DNA from: Rhodobacter sp.
Lineage (GTDB): Bacteria; Pseudomonadota; Alphaproteobacteria; Rhodobacterales; Rhodobacteraceae
Assembly: GCA_020637595.1 (NCBI GenBank)
Contig: JACKKE010000015.1
Span: 1-64,000, forward strand
Length of the DNA: 64,000 nucleotides
Direction: 5' to 3'
Under the pieces are notes generated by a model. That model was not told the DNA's origin. It saw only the letters and a list, made by a program, of their open reading frames with translations, and made no database searches. Position 1 is the stretch's first letter. Each line of letters begins with the position of its first letter. The position numbers and the translations under genes are program-made. Of this stretch, positions 33,932 to 43,027 are shown in pieces.

Positions 33932-34765
33932 TCAGTCTGCGACTACCAGCAGTTCGGCGGTGATGCACAGGCCGTTGTGGCCGGGTTCCAGCCAGCCTTT
34001 GTGATAGCTCCCGGAGAGCGTGACGATTTCCGCCTCGATCTGGGCGACCCCGGCCTCGATGCGGCCCTGGGTCAGCAGGATCTCGGTGGCAAAGCTGTCG
34101 ATCGGCGGCTGTCCACGCAGCAGTGGGTGCACCAGCGAGCCGAGGCCCAGAACCCGGCCGCGGGTGATCCCGGCCTCGGCCGCGGCCTGAACCAAAGCCG
34201 CGCCCATGTCCTGATTGGGTCTGAGCGTGATCAGCGCGGCTCCGGTGCCGCCACCGCAGGCGACCGGCTGGTTCAGGGGAAAGCGGGTCTCAGGATCTTG
34301 CTGCACCTCGAAGCGCGCGCCGCGGATCGCCCAGCCGCAGGCCCGTGTCGGCCCGGCCAGCCGCGACTCCAACGGCAGGATGTGGCCGAAATCCGGCCCC
34401 TGCCAGCCGGGCGCGGCGAACTGGCCGTGGCCATGCAGCCAGGCGCTGCCGTCCTTGCGCGCGGCGTGCAGGCCCAGGTGATGAATACGCCCCGCGCCCA
34501 TCCGGTGCGGGCCGGCATACCAGGCAGCATGCTGGCCGGTGGGATCGCTGCCGGGCACGACGAAATCGAGGTTCGCCAGCGGCGCGTCCTCGATCACCAG
34601 CCAACCGCCGTCGTAACCGGCCAGCGCCAGCGCCACCGATTGCGCCAGCGTCTCGGCCTTGGGCAGGATCAGGTCGACGGGTTCGGCGCTGCAGGGCAGG
34701 GCGGCCCAGCGTTTCGCGGGCGCGGGGCCGGGATGGGTCAGCGTGCCGATCACCGGACGGGTCAT
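33932..34765 (-). CDS. Tandem DUF296 (PPC/PCC) domain protein
   Basis: Predicted 277-residue protein that appears to contain two copies of the DUF296/PPC fold. The second half has the clearest family features (ACGGGTGAALITLRPNQDM, GITRGRVLGLGSLVHP, then TQGRIEAGVAQIEAEI, SGSYHKGWLEPGHN); the first half (GTLTHPGPAPAKR, then HGHGQFAAPGWQG) is more diverged. DUF296 domains occur in plant AT-hook proteins and alone in bacteria, where function is unknown. The ATG at 34765 overlaps the stop of the AMP-ligase gene (ATGA), so it is the last gene of a coupled three-gene operon. Confidence 0.75.
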   Translation of the reverse strand: MTRPVIGTLTHPGPAPAKRWAALPCSAEPVDLILPKAETLAQSVALALAGYDGGWLVIEDAPLANLDFVVPGSDPTGQHAAWYAGPHRMGAGRIHHLGLHAARKDGSAWLHGHGQFAAPGWQGPDFGHILPLESRLAGPTRACGWAIRGARFEVQQDPETRFPLNQPVACGGGTGAALITLRPNQDMGAALVQAAAEAGITRGRVLGLGSLVHPLLRGQPPIDSFATEILLTQGRIEAGVAQIEAEIVTLSGSYHKGWLEPGHNGLCITAELLVVAD

Positions 34766-36360
34766 TCCGGCGGCACCTGACCACGCGCGGTCAGTTCCTC
34801 GCGGATCATCTTCTTGGTGATCTTGCCATAGGCCGATTTCGGCATCTCGTCCCAGAACACGACATGCTGGGGCATCTTGTAGCGCGCGACCTTGTCGCCC
34901 AGCCAGCCCAGAAGTTCCCCGGCCGCGACGGGGGCCGAGCAGACGCAGACCGCCATGCCGACCTCGCCCCATTTGCGGTTCGGCACGCCCAGCACCGCGA
35001 CCTCGGAGATCGCCGGGTGCAGCAGGATCTTTTCCTCGATCTCGCGCGGATAGATGTTCGACCCGCCCGAGATATACATGTCCGACGCCCGCCCGGTCAG
35101 ATAGACAAAGCCCTGCTCGTCCATGTGCCCCAGATCGCCGGTGCGGAACCAGCCGTCGCGGAAGGATTTGGCGTTGGCGTCGGGGTTGTTGAAATAGCCT
35201 GCAAAGACCGCCGGGCCGGTCGCGCAGATCTCGCCGGTTTCCAGGGGGGCGCATTCGGTCCCGTCCTCGCGCTGGACCATCACCTGCATCCCGGTGCGGG
35301 CAAAGCCGCAGGTGCCCAGTTTCATCTCGCCGGTGGAATGATGGACAGGGGGCAGCACGGTGATGTTGCCGGTGACCTCGCCCAGGCCGAAATACTGCAC
35401 CAGCACCGGGCCCAGTTTCTCCAGCGCACTGATCTGGTCGGCGCGATACATCGGCGCGCCGGCATAGATCACATAGCGCAGGCTGGAGTGGTCGTGCTGG
35501 TCGACCGCCGGGTGCTCGGTCAGCAGCTTCACGATGGTCGGCACGGTGAACATGTTGGTGACACGGTGGCGTTCCACCAGCGACCAGACCTCGGCCGGGT
35601 CCAGTTTCGCGCCGGCGGGCAGGATCGAGGGCACGCCATGCGCGACCTGCGCCAGCTGGTGCACACCCGCGCCGTGGCTGAGCGGCGCGACCACCAGCGA
35701 GGCGTCGGGCGTGCCCCAGTCGGCGCCGGTGCCTGGCATCAGGTCGCACAGGTGGTTGGTGATCACGAATCCCATCTGGCCGTGGGTCAGCACGGCGGCC
35801 TTGGGCCGGCCAGTGGTGCCCGAGGTGAAGAAGAACCAGCAGGGATCGTCGCGCTGGACCGAGGCCGCGGGGCGCGCGCGGCCCAGATAGGGGGCGATCA
35901 GTGCCTCGTAATCCTCGGCGAAATCGCTTGCGCCGATCGAGATGGTGAAATCGAGGGTCGGGGCGCAGGCCTGCGCGTGCGCCGCGAACTCGGCCCCGAC
36001 CAAGAGCCCGCGCGCCTGGCTGAATTCGGCCAGCCAGGCGACGTCGTCGGGCGTCTGGCGGAAGTTCGCGGGCACCCAGACGCAGCCGGCGCGCCAGCAG
36101 CCGAACATCGCTTCGAACATCTGGTTGTTGTTGGCGGACTGAACCAGAATCCGGTCGCCCTTGCGCACGTCGAACCGTTCGATCAACGCCTCGGCAAAGG
36201 CGGCAGCGCGGGCCTCCATTTGTGCCCAGCTCCAGGACTGATCGCCCCAGATGAAGCCCGGCGCGTCCGGGTGGCGGCGGGCGATGTCGGTCAGGAAATG
36301 CGACAGGTTCATCACCCGGGTCGAAGCCGGGGTGATGCCGTCCGACAGATCCACCCTCAT
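34762..36360 (-). CDS. AMP-dependent acyl-CoA synthetase/ligase (ANL superfamily)
   Basis: Predicted 532-residue ligase that activates a carboxylic acid as acyl-AMP and forms the CoA thioester. Motif A3 is FFFTSGTTGRPKA (~176-188); YFGLGEVTGNITV corresponds to A5, WFRTGDLGHMDEQGF to A7/A8 with the conserved Asp, and the C-terminal KSAYGKITKK holds the A10 catalytic lysine. It resembles medium/long-chain and aromatic acid-CoA ligases; the substrate is unknown. It overlaps both neighbours by ATGA. Confidence 0.92.
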   Translation of the reverse strand: MRVDLSDGITPASTRVMNLSHFLTDIARRHPDAPGFIWGDQSWSWAQMEARAAAFAEALIERFDVRKGDRILVQSANNNQMFEAMFGCWRAGCVWVPANFRQTPDDVAWLAEFSQARGLLVGAEFAAHAQACAPTLDFTISIGASDFAEDYEALIAPYLGRARPAASVQRDDPCWFFFTSGTTGRPKAAVLTHGQMGFVITNHLCDLMPGTGADWGTPDASLVVAPLSHGAGVHQLAQVAHGVPSILPAGAKLDPAEVWSLVERHRVTNMFTVPTIVKLLTEHPAVDQHDHSSLRYVIYAGAPMYRADQISALEKLGPVLVQYFGLGEVTGNITVLPPVHHSTGEMKLGTCGFARTGMQVMVQREDGTECAPLETGEICATGPAVFAGYFNNPDANAKSFRDGWFRTGDLGHMDEQGFVYLTGRASDMYISGGSNIYPREIEEKILLHPAISEVAVLGVPNRKWGEVGMAVCVCSAPVAAGELLGWLGDKVARYKMPQHVVFWDEMPKSAYGKITKKMIREELTARGQVPPE

Positions 36361-37526
36361 TTCACGCGTTCCAGGATCGAGCAGTAATTGGCGACCGCGA
36401 CCCCACCCATGTTGAAGACCCCGCCGATGCGCGCGTCTTTGACCGCCATGTCGCCGGCCTCGCCCGCCAGCTGCATCGCCGCCATGACATGCATCGACAC
36501 GCCGGTGGCGCCGATCGGGTGCCCCTTGGACTTCAGCCCGCCCGAGGGGTTCACCGGCAGACGCCCGTCCTTGGCGGTGATCCCCTCGCGGATCACGCGG
36601 TGACCCTGCCCGCGCTCGGCCAGACCCATCGCCTCGTATTCCAGCATCTCGGCGACGGTGAAGCAGTCATGCGTCTCGACAAAGTTCAGATCGTCCAGCG
36701 ACAGCCCCGCCTGATCCAGCGCACCCTTCCACGCCAGACGCGCGCCGGCGAATTCCAGCACGTCGCGCTTGGACATCGGCAGGAATTCGTTGGTCTGGAC
36801 GCGCCCGCGGAAGGCGATGGCGCGTTTCAGATCCCTGGCGGTTTCTTCATCGGCCAGCACCAGGATCGCCGCGCCGTCCGAGACCAGCGAACAATCGGTG
36901 CGCCTGAGCGGCCCGGCGACATGGGGGTTCTTGTCGCTGGCGGTGTTGCAGAACTCGAACCCGAAATCCTTGCGCATATGGGCATAGGGGTTGGCCATGC
37001 CGTTCGCGTGGTTCTTGGCGGCGATCATCGCCAGCGCGTCGGACTGGTCGCCATACCGCTGGAAATAGCTGCCGGCGATCTTGCCAAAGAGCCCGGCAAA
37101 ACCCGCGGGCACGTCGCCCTCTTCCTTGAAATAGGACGCACCCAGCAGGATGTCGCCAACCTCGGCGGTGGGGGTCGCGGTCATCTTTTCCGCGCCGACC
37201 ACCAGCGCGATCCGCCCGCGCCCGGCCTCGATGAAATCCATCGCGCCATAGAGCGCGGCCGAGCCGGTGGCGCAGGCGTTCTCATAGCGGATCGCCGGGA
37301 CGTGGCGCAGCCGGTCATCGGCCAGCGCGACCAGCGCGGCCTGGAAATCCTGCCGGCTGAACCCGCCGTTGAACACGCCGACGAAGATGCCGTCGACATC
37401 CTCGGCACTGACGCCCGCGTGCTCGAGCGCAGGGGCCAGGATGCCGGCGATCAGGGATTCTGTGTCGGGCTCGGCGGCCTTGCCGAAATGCGAATGGCTC
37501 CAGCCGACGATCTGCGCGCGGGGCAT
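36357..37526 (-). CDS. Thiolase-family acetyl-CoA acetyltransferase (SCP-x-like)
   Basis: Predicted 389-residue thiolase. The nucleophilic cysteine is in ENACATGSAALYGA (C85). The later active-site blocks are THDCFTVAEML, where typical thiolases have NEAFA, and GGLKSKGHPIGATG (catalytic His), matching the SCP-x/lipid-transfer thiolase branch rather than FadA or PhaA. It is first in the operon with the AMP ligase and DUF296 protein, which suggests chain shortening or condensation of the acyl-CoA made by the ligase. Confidence 0.88.
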   Translation of the reverse strand: MPRAQIVGWSHSHFGKAAEPDTESLIAGILAPALEHAGVSAEDVDGIFVGVFNGGFSRQDFQAALVALADDRLRHVPAIRYENACATGSAALYGAMDFIEAGRGRIALVVGAEKMTATPTAEVGDILLGASYFKEEGDVPAGFAGLFGKIAGSYFQRYGDQSDALAMIAAKNHANGMANPYAHMRKDFGFEFCNTASDKNPHVAGPLRRTDCSLVSDGAAILVLADEETARDLKRAIAFRGRVQTNEFLPMSKRDVLEFAGARLAWKGALDQAGLSLDDLNFVETHDCFTVAEMLEYEAMGLAERGQGHRVIREGITAKDGRLPVNPSGGLKSKGHPIGATGVSMHVMAAMQLAGEAGDMAVKDARIGGVFNMGGVAVANYCSILERVK

Positions 37527-37660
37527 GGCGAACTCCTCCTCATGTCTGGGCAGGAATGCAACACATTGCGCGGGCTTTGCCCAGAGGGTCTGCGCAGATT
37601 GCGTGCCCGCTGGACAGCGCGCGGGGGCGTGCCCTATCCCGGTGGGGTCGGGGGTGAAGC

Positions 37661-38626
37661 ATGACCAAGGCGAAGAAAACGCCGCAGATCGACGCCGTTG
37701 CGATCGGCCGCAACGAAGGCGCGCGGCTGGTCGCCTGCCTGCAGTCGCTGCAAGGCCAGGTGCGCCGCATCGTCTATGTCGATTCGGGCTCGACCGATGG
37801 CAGCATCGAAGCCGCGCGGGCCGCGGGCGCGACGGTGGTCGAGCTGGACATGACCCGCCCCTTTACCGCCGCGCGGGCGCGCAACGCGGGGCTCAAGGTG
37901 CTGGCCGCCGATCCGCCCGATTACGTCCAGTTCATCGACGGCGACTGCATCCTGCGCGACGGCTGGATCGCCGCCGCCACCAAGGTGCTGGCCGGCAACC
38001 TGCGCGCCGCCGTCGTCTGCGGCCGGCGGCGCGAGCAACACCCCGAGGCGAGCGTCTATAACACGCTGATCGACGCCGAATGGGATACCCCCGTGGGCGA
38101 GGCCCGGGCCTGCGGCGGCGACGCGCTGATGCGCTATCAGGCGGTGGCGGCGGTGCGCGGCTATCGCGATGACCTGATCGCCGGCGAGGAGCCGGAACTC
38201 TGCCTGCGGCTGCGCGACAAGGGCTGGACCGTCTGGCGGATCAATGCCGAGATGACCTGGCACGACGCGGCCATCACCCGCTTTGGCCAATGGTGGAAGC
38301 GCACCGAACGCGCCGGCCATGCCTTTGCCGAGGGCGCGGCACGGTTTTCCACCCCGCAGACGCCGCATTGGCAGGCCGAGGTGCGCCGGATCTGGATCTG
38401 GGGCGTGGCGATCCCGCTGATCGCTGTTCTGGGATCGCTGCTGCACCCGGCGGCGGTGCTGGTGGTGCTGGCCTATCCGCTGCAGATCCTGCGGCTGAAG
38501 GGGCGGATGGGCTGGGCGGGCGCGGTGTTCAACACGCTGGGGAAATTCCCCGAGGCGGTTGGTGCGCTGCGGTTCTACCTGCGGCGGTTGAGCCGGACCG
38601 AGGCGCGGCTGATCGAATACAAGTAG
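37661..38626 (+). CDS. Glycosyltransferase family 2 protein with C-terminal membrane segments
   Basis: Predicted 321-residue GT-A transferase: VAIGRNEGARLVACLQSL, RIVYVDSGSTDGSIEAA, YVQFIDGDCILRDGW (DGD metal site) and IAGEEPELCLRLRDKGW with the ED-like acceptor motif. The C-terminus has two hydrophobic stretches (VAIPLIAVLGSLLHPAAVLVV). Related proteins take part in succinoglycan-like exopolysaccharide synthesis, but this copy is isolated between the thiolase operon and fghA. Confidence 0.85.
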   Translation: MTKAKKTPQIDAVAIGRNEGARLVACLQSLQGQVRRIVYVDSGSTDGSIEAARAAGATVVELDMTRPFTAARARNAGLKVLAADPPDYVQFIDGDCILRDGWIAAATKVLAGNLRAAVVCGRRREQHPEASVYNTLIDAEWDTPVGEARACGGDALMRYQAVAAVRGYRDDLIAGEEPELCLRLRDKGWTVWRINAEMTWHDAAITRFGQWWKRTERAGHAFAEGAARFSTPQTPHWQAEVRRIWIWGVAIPLIAVLGSLLHPAAVLVVLAYPLQILRLKGRMGWAGAVFNTLGKFPEAVGALRFYLRRLSRTEARLIEYK

Positions 38627-38700
38627 GGGCTCCCGCCAGTCGGACGAAGGATCAAAGATCCTCCGCCTCCTGTTGGGCCGTGCTCGCTTCGCGAGCCTTT

Positions 38701-38758
38701 AGGGGGCTCTGCCCCCGTCGCTGCGCGACTCCCCCGGGATATTTGGGACGCAAAGATG
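38701..38758 (-). repeat. Dispersed intergenic element, copy 3 (long form)
   Basis: On the minus strand CATCTTTGCGTCCCAAATAT, then CCCGGGGGAGTCGCGCAGCG and a GGGGGCAGAGCCCCC palindrome. Same architecture as the copy at 20743. It fills the gap between the GT2 gene and the convergent fghA. Confidence 0.65.
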
Positions 38759-38761
38759 GGG

Positions 38762-39594
38762 TCAGGGGGCGAGGTGGCGGGCGTGCCAGTCGAGATGCGC
38801 GCCCATCAGGCTGCTGATGAAGTAATACGAGTGATCGTAGCCCTCATGCAGGGTCAGCTCGAGCGGCTGGCCGGCCTCGGCGCAGGTCGCACGCAGGCGT
38901 TCGGGCATCAGCTGGGTTTCCAGGAAGCCGTCGGCCGCGCCCTGATCGACGCGCAGCGCCGGGACGCGCGCGCCCGAAGCGATCAGGCGGCAGGCGTCGG
39001 AATCGGCCCAGGCAGCCGGGTCGGGGCCGAGGTAGCTGCCGAGCGCCTTTTGCCCCCAGGGGCAATCGGTGGGTGCGGCGATCGGCGCAAAGGCCGAGAC
39101 CGAGCGGAAGCGCCCGGGGTTGCGCAGCGCGATGGTCAGCGCGCCGTGGCCGCCCATCGAGTGGCCCATGATCGCCTGGCGGTCCATGTCGGCGGGGAAA
39201 TGCCGGGCGATCAGCGCCGGCAGTTCGGTCTCGACATAGCTGCGCATGCGGTAATGGCGGTTCCAGGGGGCCTGCGTCGCATCGACGTAGAACCCGGCGC
39301 CGAGGCCGAAATCCCAGGCGCCTTCGGGGTCGTCGGGGACATCCGCCCCGCGCGGCGAGGTGTCGGGGGCGACCAGGATCAGGCCGAGCCGCGCGCAGGC
39401 CGCGCGGAACTCGCCCTTTTCGGTGACATTCGCCCAGGAGCAGGTCAGCCCCGAGAGATACCAGACCACCGGGCGCGGGCCGGTGGCGTCGGGCAGGAAG
39501 ACCGAGACCTCCATCGGGGTTCCGGTTTCGGCGCTGTCGTGGCGCCAGACTTCCTGCCAGCCGCCGTGGCTGCGCCAGCGTTGCAGGCGCTCCA

Positions 39595-39595
<1 letters not shown>
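38762..39595 (-). CDS. fghA: S-formylglutathione hydrolase
   Basis: Predicted 277-residue esterase-D-family hydrolase converting S-formylglutathione to formate and glutathione, the second step of glutathione-dependent formaldehyde oxidation. The nucleophile elbow is MGHSMGGHGAL; VYLSGLTCSWAN-like text (YLSGLTCSWANVTEKG) is the oxyanion region and DHSYYFI the catalytic His part. Its ATG shares one base with the stop of the upstream dehydrogenase (TGATG), so the two are coupled. Confidence 0.94.
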
Positions 39596-40704
<1,109 letters not shown>

Positions 40705-40860
40705 CGGTGTCCTCCCGGTTGACTGGTTTGGCCGACCCTAGCCGCTGTGGCGAGGCAGTGACAATGCTTGTTGCGACCGGGTGGGGGTCGGGGGCGACAG
40801 GGGGCTGCGGGGTGCTGCCGCACTCTGGTGCGGATTTGAAAATCCGCGCCGCCGTTTGGC

Positions 40861-40951
40861 GGGGGCGCGGCTGCGCCGCGCGGGGGTGCCCAGGGGGCTG
40901 GGTGCGTCGCGGGCGACAGGCGGGGTTTGCGTATTTTTGACAAGGTGAATG
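40861..40951 (-). repeat. Dispersed intergenic element, copy 4 (diverged)
   Basis: On the minus strand TTCACCTTGTCAAAAATACG, then a GC-rich region with CCCCGCGCGGCGCAGCCGCG palindromes. It is the most diverged copy. The 295-base gap between the dehydrogenase gene and the deacetylase-like gene contains this element and otherwise only GC-rich sequence. Confidence 0.5.
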
Positions 40952-40999
40952 GGGGATCGGGGATTGCGGGCGGCAAGGGCGCGGCCTAGCCTCGCGGGC

Positions 41000-41935
41000 A
41001 TGAGCACCGCGTTTTTCACCGACCCCGCCTGTCTGACCCATGTCACGCCGAACGGCCATCCCGAGCGGGTGGACCGGCTGCGCGAGATTCTGTCGGTGCT
41101 GTCCGGGCCCGAATTCGACGCGCTGGTGCGTCGCGAGGCCGGGCCGGCGCCGGAAGCCGAGTTGCTGCGCTGCCATCCGCAGGCCTATGTCGATGCGATC
41201 CGTGCGCGCATTCCGACGCTGGGGCTGGAGCAGCTGGATGAGGATACCTGGGTGTCCTCGGGCAGCTGGGATGCGGCGCTGGGCGGGGTGGGGGCGCTCA
41301 ACGGTGCGCTCGATGCAGTGATGGCGGGCGAGGTGGCGAATGTCTTTGCCGCGATCCGCCCGCCGGGGCACCATGCCGAGACCGCAAAGCCGATGGGGTT
41401 CTGCCTGTTCGGCAATATTGCCATCGCGGCAAAGCGGGCGCTGGACCATCACCGGCTGAGCCGCGTGGCGGTGCTGGATTTCGACGTGCATCACGGCAAC
41501 GGCACGCAGGATCTGCTGTGGTCAGAGCCGCGGACGCTGTTTGTCAGCAGCCATCAGTTCCCGCTCTGGCCCGGGACCGGGCGGGCGGAAGAGCGTGGCG
41601 CGCATGACAATGTGATCAACGTGCCGATTGCGCCGCACAGTGGGGGCGACGTGTTCCGCGCGGCCTGGGAAGAGCAGGTCTTTCCCCGGGTTGATGCCTT
41701 CCGGCCCGAGCTGATCCTGATCTCGGCGGGGTTCGACGCGCATGTCGACGACCCGCTGGCGCAACTGGCGCTGCGCGAGGACGATTTCGACTGGATCACC
41801 CGGCGGATCTGCGACCTGGCGGACACGCACAGCGGCGGGCGGGTGGTCTCGGTGTTGGAAGGGGGCTATAACCTCGACGCGCTGGCGGCTTCGACCGCGG
41901 TGCATGTCAAGGTTTTGATGGAGCGGGGCGCATGA
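41000..41935 (+). CDS. Histone deacetylase-like amidohydrolase
   Basis: Predicted 311-residue class II HDAC-fold enzyme (acetoin-utilisation/acetylpolyamine amidohydrolase group) that removes acetyl groups with a catalytic zinc. Key segments are AAIRPPGHHAE (double His), LDFDVHHGNGTQDLL (Asp/His zinc ligands), LISAGFDAHVDDPLAQL and LEGGYNLDAL. The ATG at 41000 is preferred; upstream sequence in frame lies in the repeat. Its stop overlaps the xseB start (ATGA), which couples it to the isoprenoid operon. The substrate is unknown. Confidence 0.9.
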   Translation: MSTAFFTDPACLTHVTPNGHPERVDRLREILSVLSGPEFDALVRREAGPAPEAELLRCHPQAYVDAIRARIPTLGLEQLDEDTWVSSGSWDAALGGVGALNGALDAVMAGEVANVFAAIRPPGHHAETAKPMGFCLFGNIAIAAKRALDHHRLSRVAVLDFDVHHGNGTQDLLWSEPRTLFVSSHQFPLWPGTGRAEERGAHDNVINVPIAPHSGGDVFRAAWEEQVFPRVDAFRPELILISAGFDAHVDDPLAQLALREDDFDWITRRICDLADTHSGGRVVSVLEGGYNLDALAASTAVHVKVLMERGA

Positions 41936-42168
41936 AGCCGGTCAGCGAGATGTCCTTTGAGGAAGCCCTGCGCGAGCTGGAGCAGGTGGTGGGCCAGCTG
42001 GAAAGCGGCACCGTGGACCTGGAGAACTCGATCAAGATCTATGAGCGTGGCGCGGATCTGAAGAAGCATTGCGAGGCGAAGCTGGCGCAGGCGCAGGCGC
42101 GGATCGAGCAGATCACCCTGGCGGAAGGTGGGCAGCCTGCGGGCACTGCGCCCTTCGACGCGAAATGA
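41932..42168 (+). CDS. xseB: Exodeoxyribonuclease VII small subunit
   Basis: Predicted 78-residue small subunit of exonuclease VII. The family stretch SFEEALRELEQVVGQLESGTV is intact, followed by the helical SIKIYERGADLKKHCEAKL. The start overlaps the deacetylase-like gene and its stop overlaps ispA (ATGA), the order being conserved in many proteobacteria. Confidence 0.94.
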   Translation: MKPVSEMSFEEALRELEQVVGQLESGTVDLENSIKIYERGADLKKHCEAKLAQAQARIEQITLAEGGQPAGTAPFDAK

Positions 42169-43016
42169 CCTTTCCCGAGGCCTTGGCATCGGCGGGCGCG
42201 GCGGTGGCCGGGCGGCTGGAGGCCGCGCTGGCGGAGTTGCCCGAAAGCCGGGTGCGCGATGCGATGGCGCATGCGGTTCATGGCGGCAAGGGGCTGCGCG
42301 GGTTTCTGGTGCTGGAAAGCTGTGCGCTGCACGGGATCGGGCGCGACACGGCACTGACCGCGGCGGCGGCGATCGAGGCGATGCACGCCTATTCGCTGGT
42401 CCATGACGATCTGCCGGCGATGGATGACGACGACCTGCGCCGGGGCCGGCCCACCGTGCACATCGCCTTTGACGAGGCGACGGCGATCCTGGCGGGCGAT
42501 GCCTTGCAGGCGCTGGCCTTTGACCTGGCGGCGCAGACCGGCAGTGCGGTGTTGGTGCGCGGGCTGGCGCGGGCTGCCGGGGCCGAGGGGATGGTGCTGG
42601 GGCAGGCGCTGGACATTGCCGCCGAGACCGCGCCCGCGCCGCTGACGCTGGATCAGATCGTCCATCTGCAGCAAGGCAAGACCGGCGCCTTGTTTGGCTG
42701 GTCCTGCACCGCGGGGCCGGTTCTGGCCGGGGCCGAGTCCGCGCCGCTGGTGGCCTATGCGGCGGCGCTGGGGCTGGCGTTCCAGATCGCCGACGACATT
42801 CTGGATTGTGAGGGTGACGCGCAAACTGCCGGAAAACGGCTGCAAAAGGATGCGCAGGCGGGCAAGGCGACCTTTGTCTCGTTGTTGGGGCTGGAACCGG
42901 CCCGCGCCCGTGCGGCAGGATTGGTGTCTGCGGCCTGCGACGCGCTGGCACCCTATGGCGGCGGGGCCGAATCCTTGCGAGAGGCGGCTCGGTTCGTTAT
43001 CAGCCGCGACAAGTGA
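42165..43016 (+). CDS. ispA: Polyprenyl (geranyl/farnesyl) diphosphate synthase
   Basis: Predicted 283-residue trans-prenyltransferase making farnesyl diphosphate from IPP and DMAPP/GPP. The first aspartate-rich motif is LVHDDLPAMDDDDLRRG, the second is FQIADDILDCEG, and the GGKGLRGFLVL region holds the basic residues for IPP binding. ATGA overlap with xseB; dxs follows 11 bases later. Confidence 0.93.
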   Translation: MTFPEALASAGAAVAGRLEAALAELPESRVRDAMAHAVHGGKGLRGFLVLESCALHGIGRDTALTAAAAIEAMHAYSLVHDDLPAMDDDDLRRGRPTVHIAFDEATAILAGDALQALAFDLAAQTGSAVLVRGLARAAGAEGMVLGQALDIAAETAPAPLTLDQIVHLQQGKTGALFGWSCTAGPVLAGAESAPLVAYAAALGLAFQIADDILDCEGDAQTAGKRLQKDAQAGKATFVSLLGLEPARARAAGLVSAACDALAPYGGGAESLREAARFVISRDK

Positions 43017-43027
43017 CCGGAGGTTCC

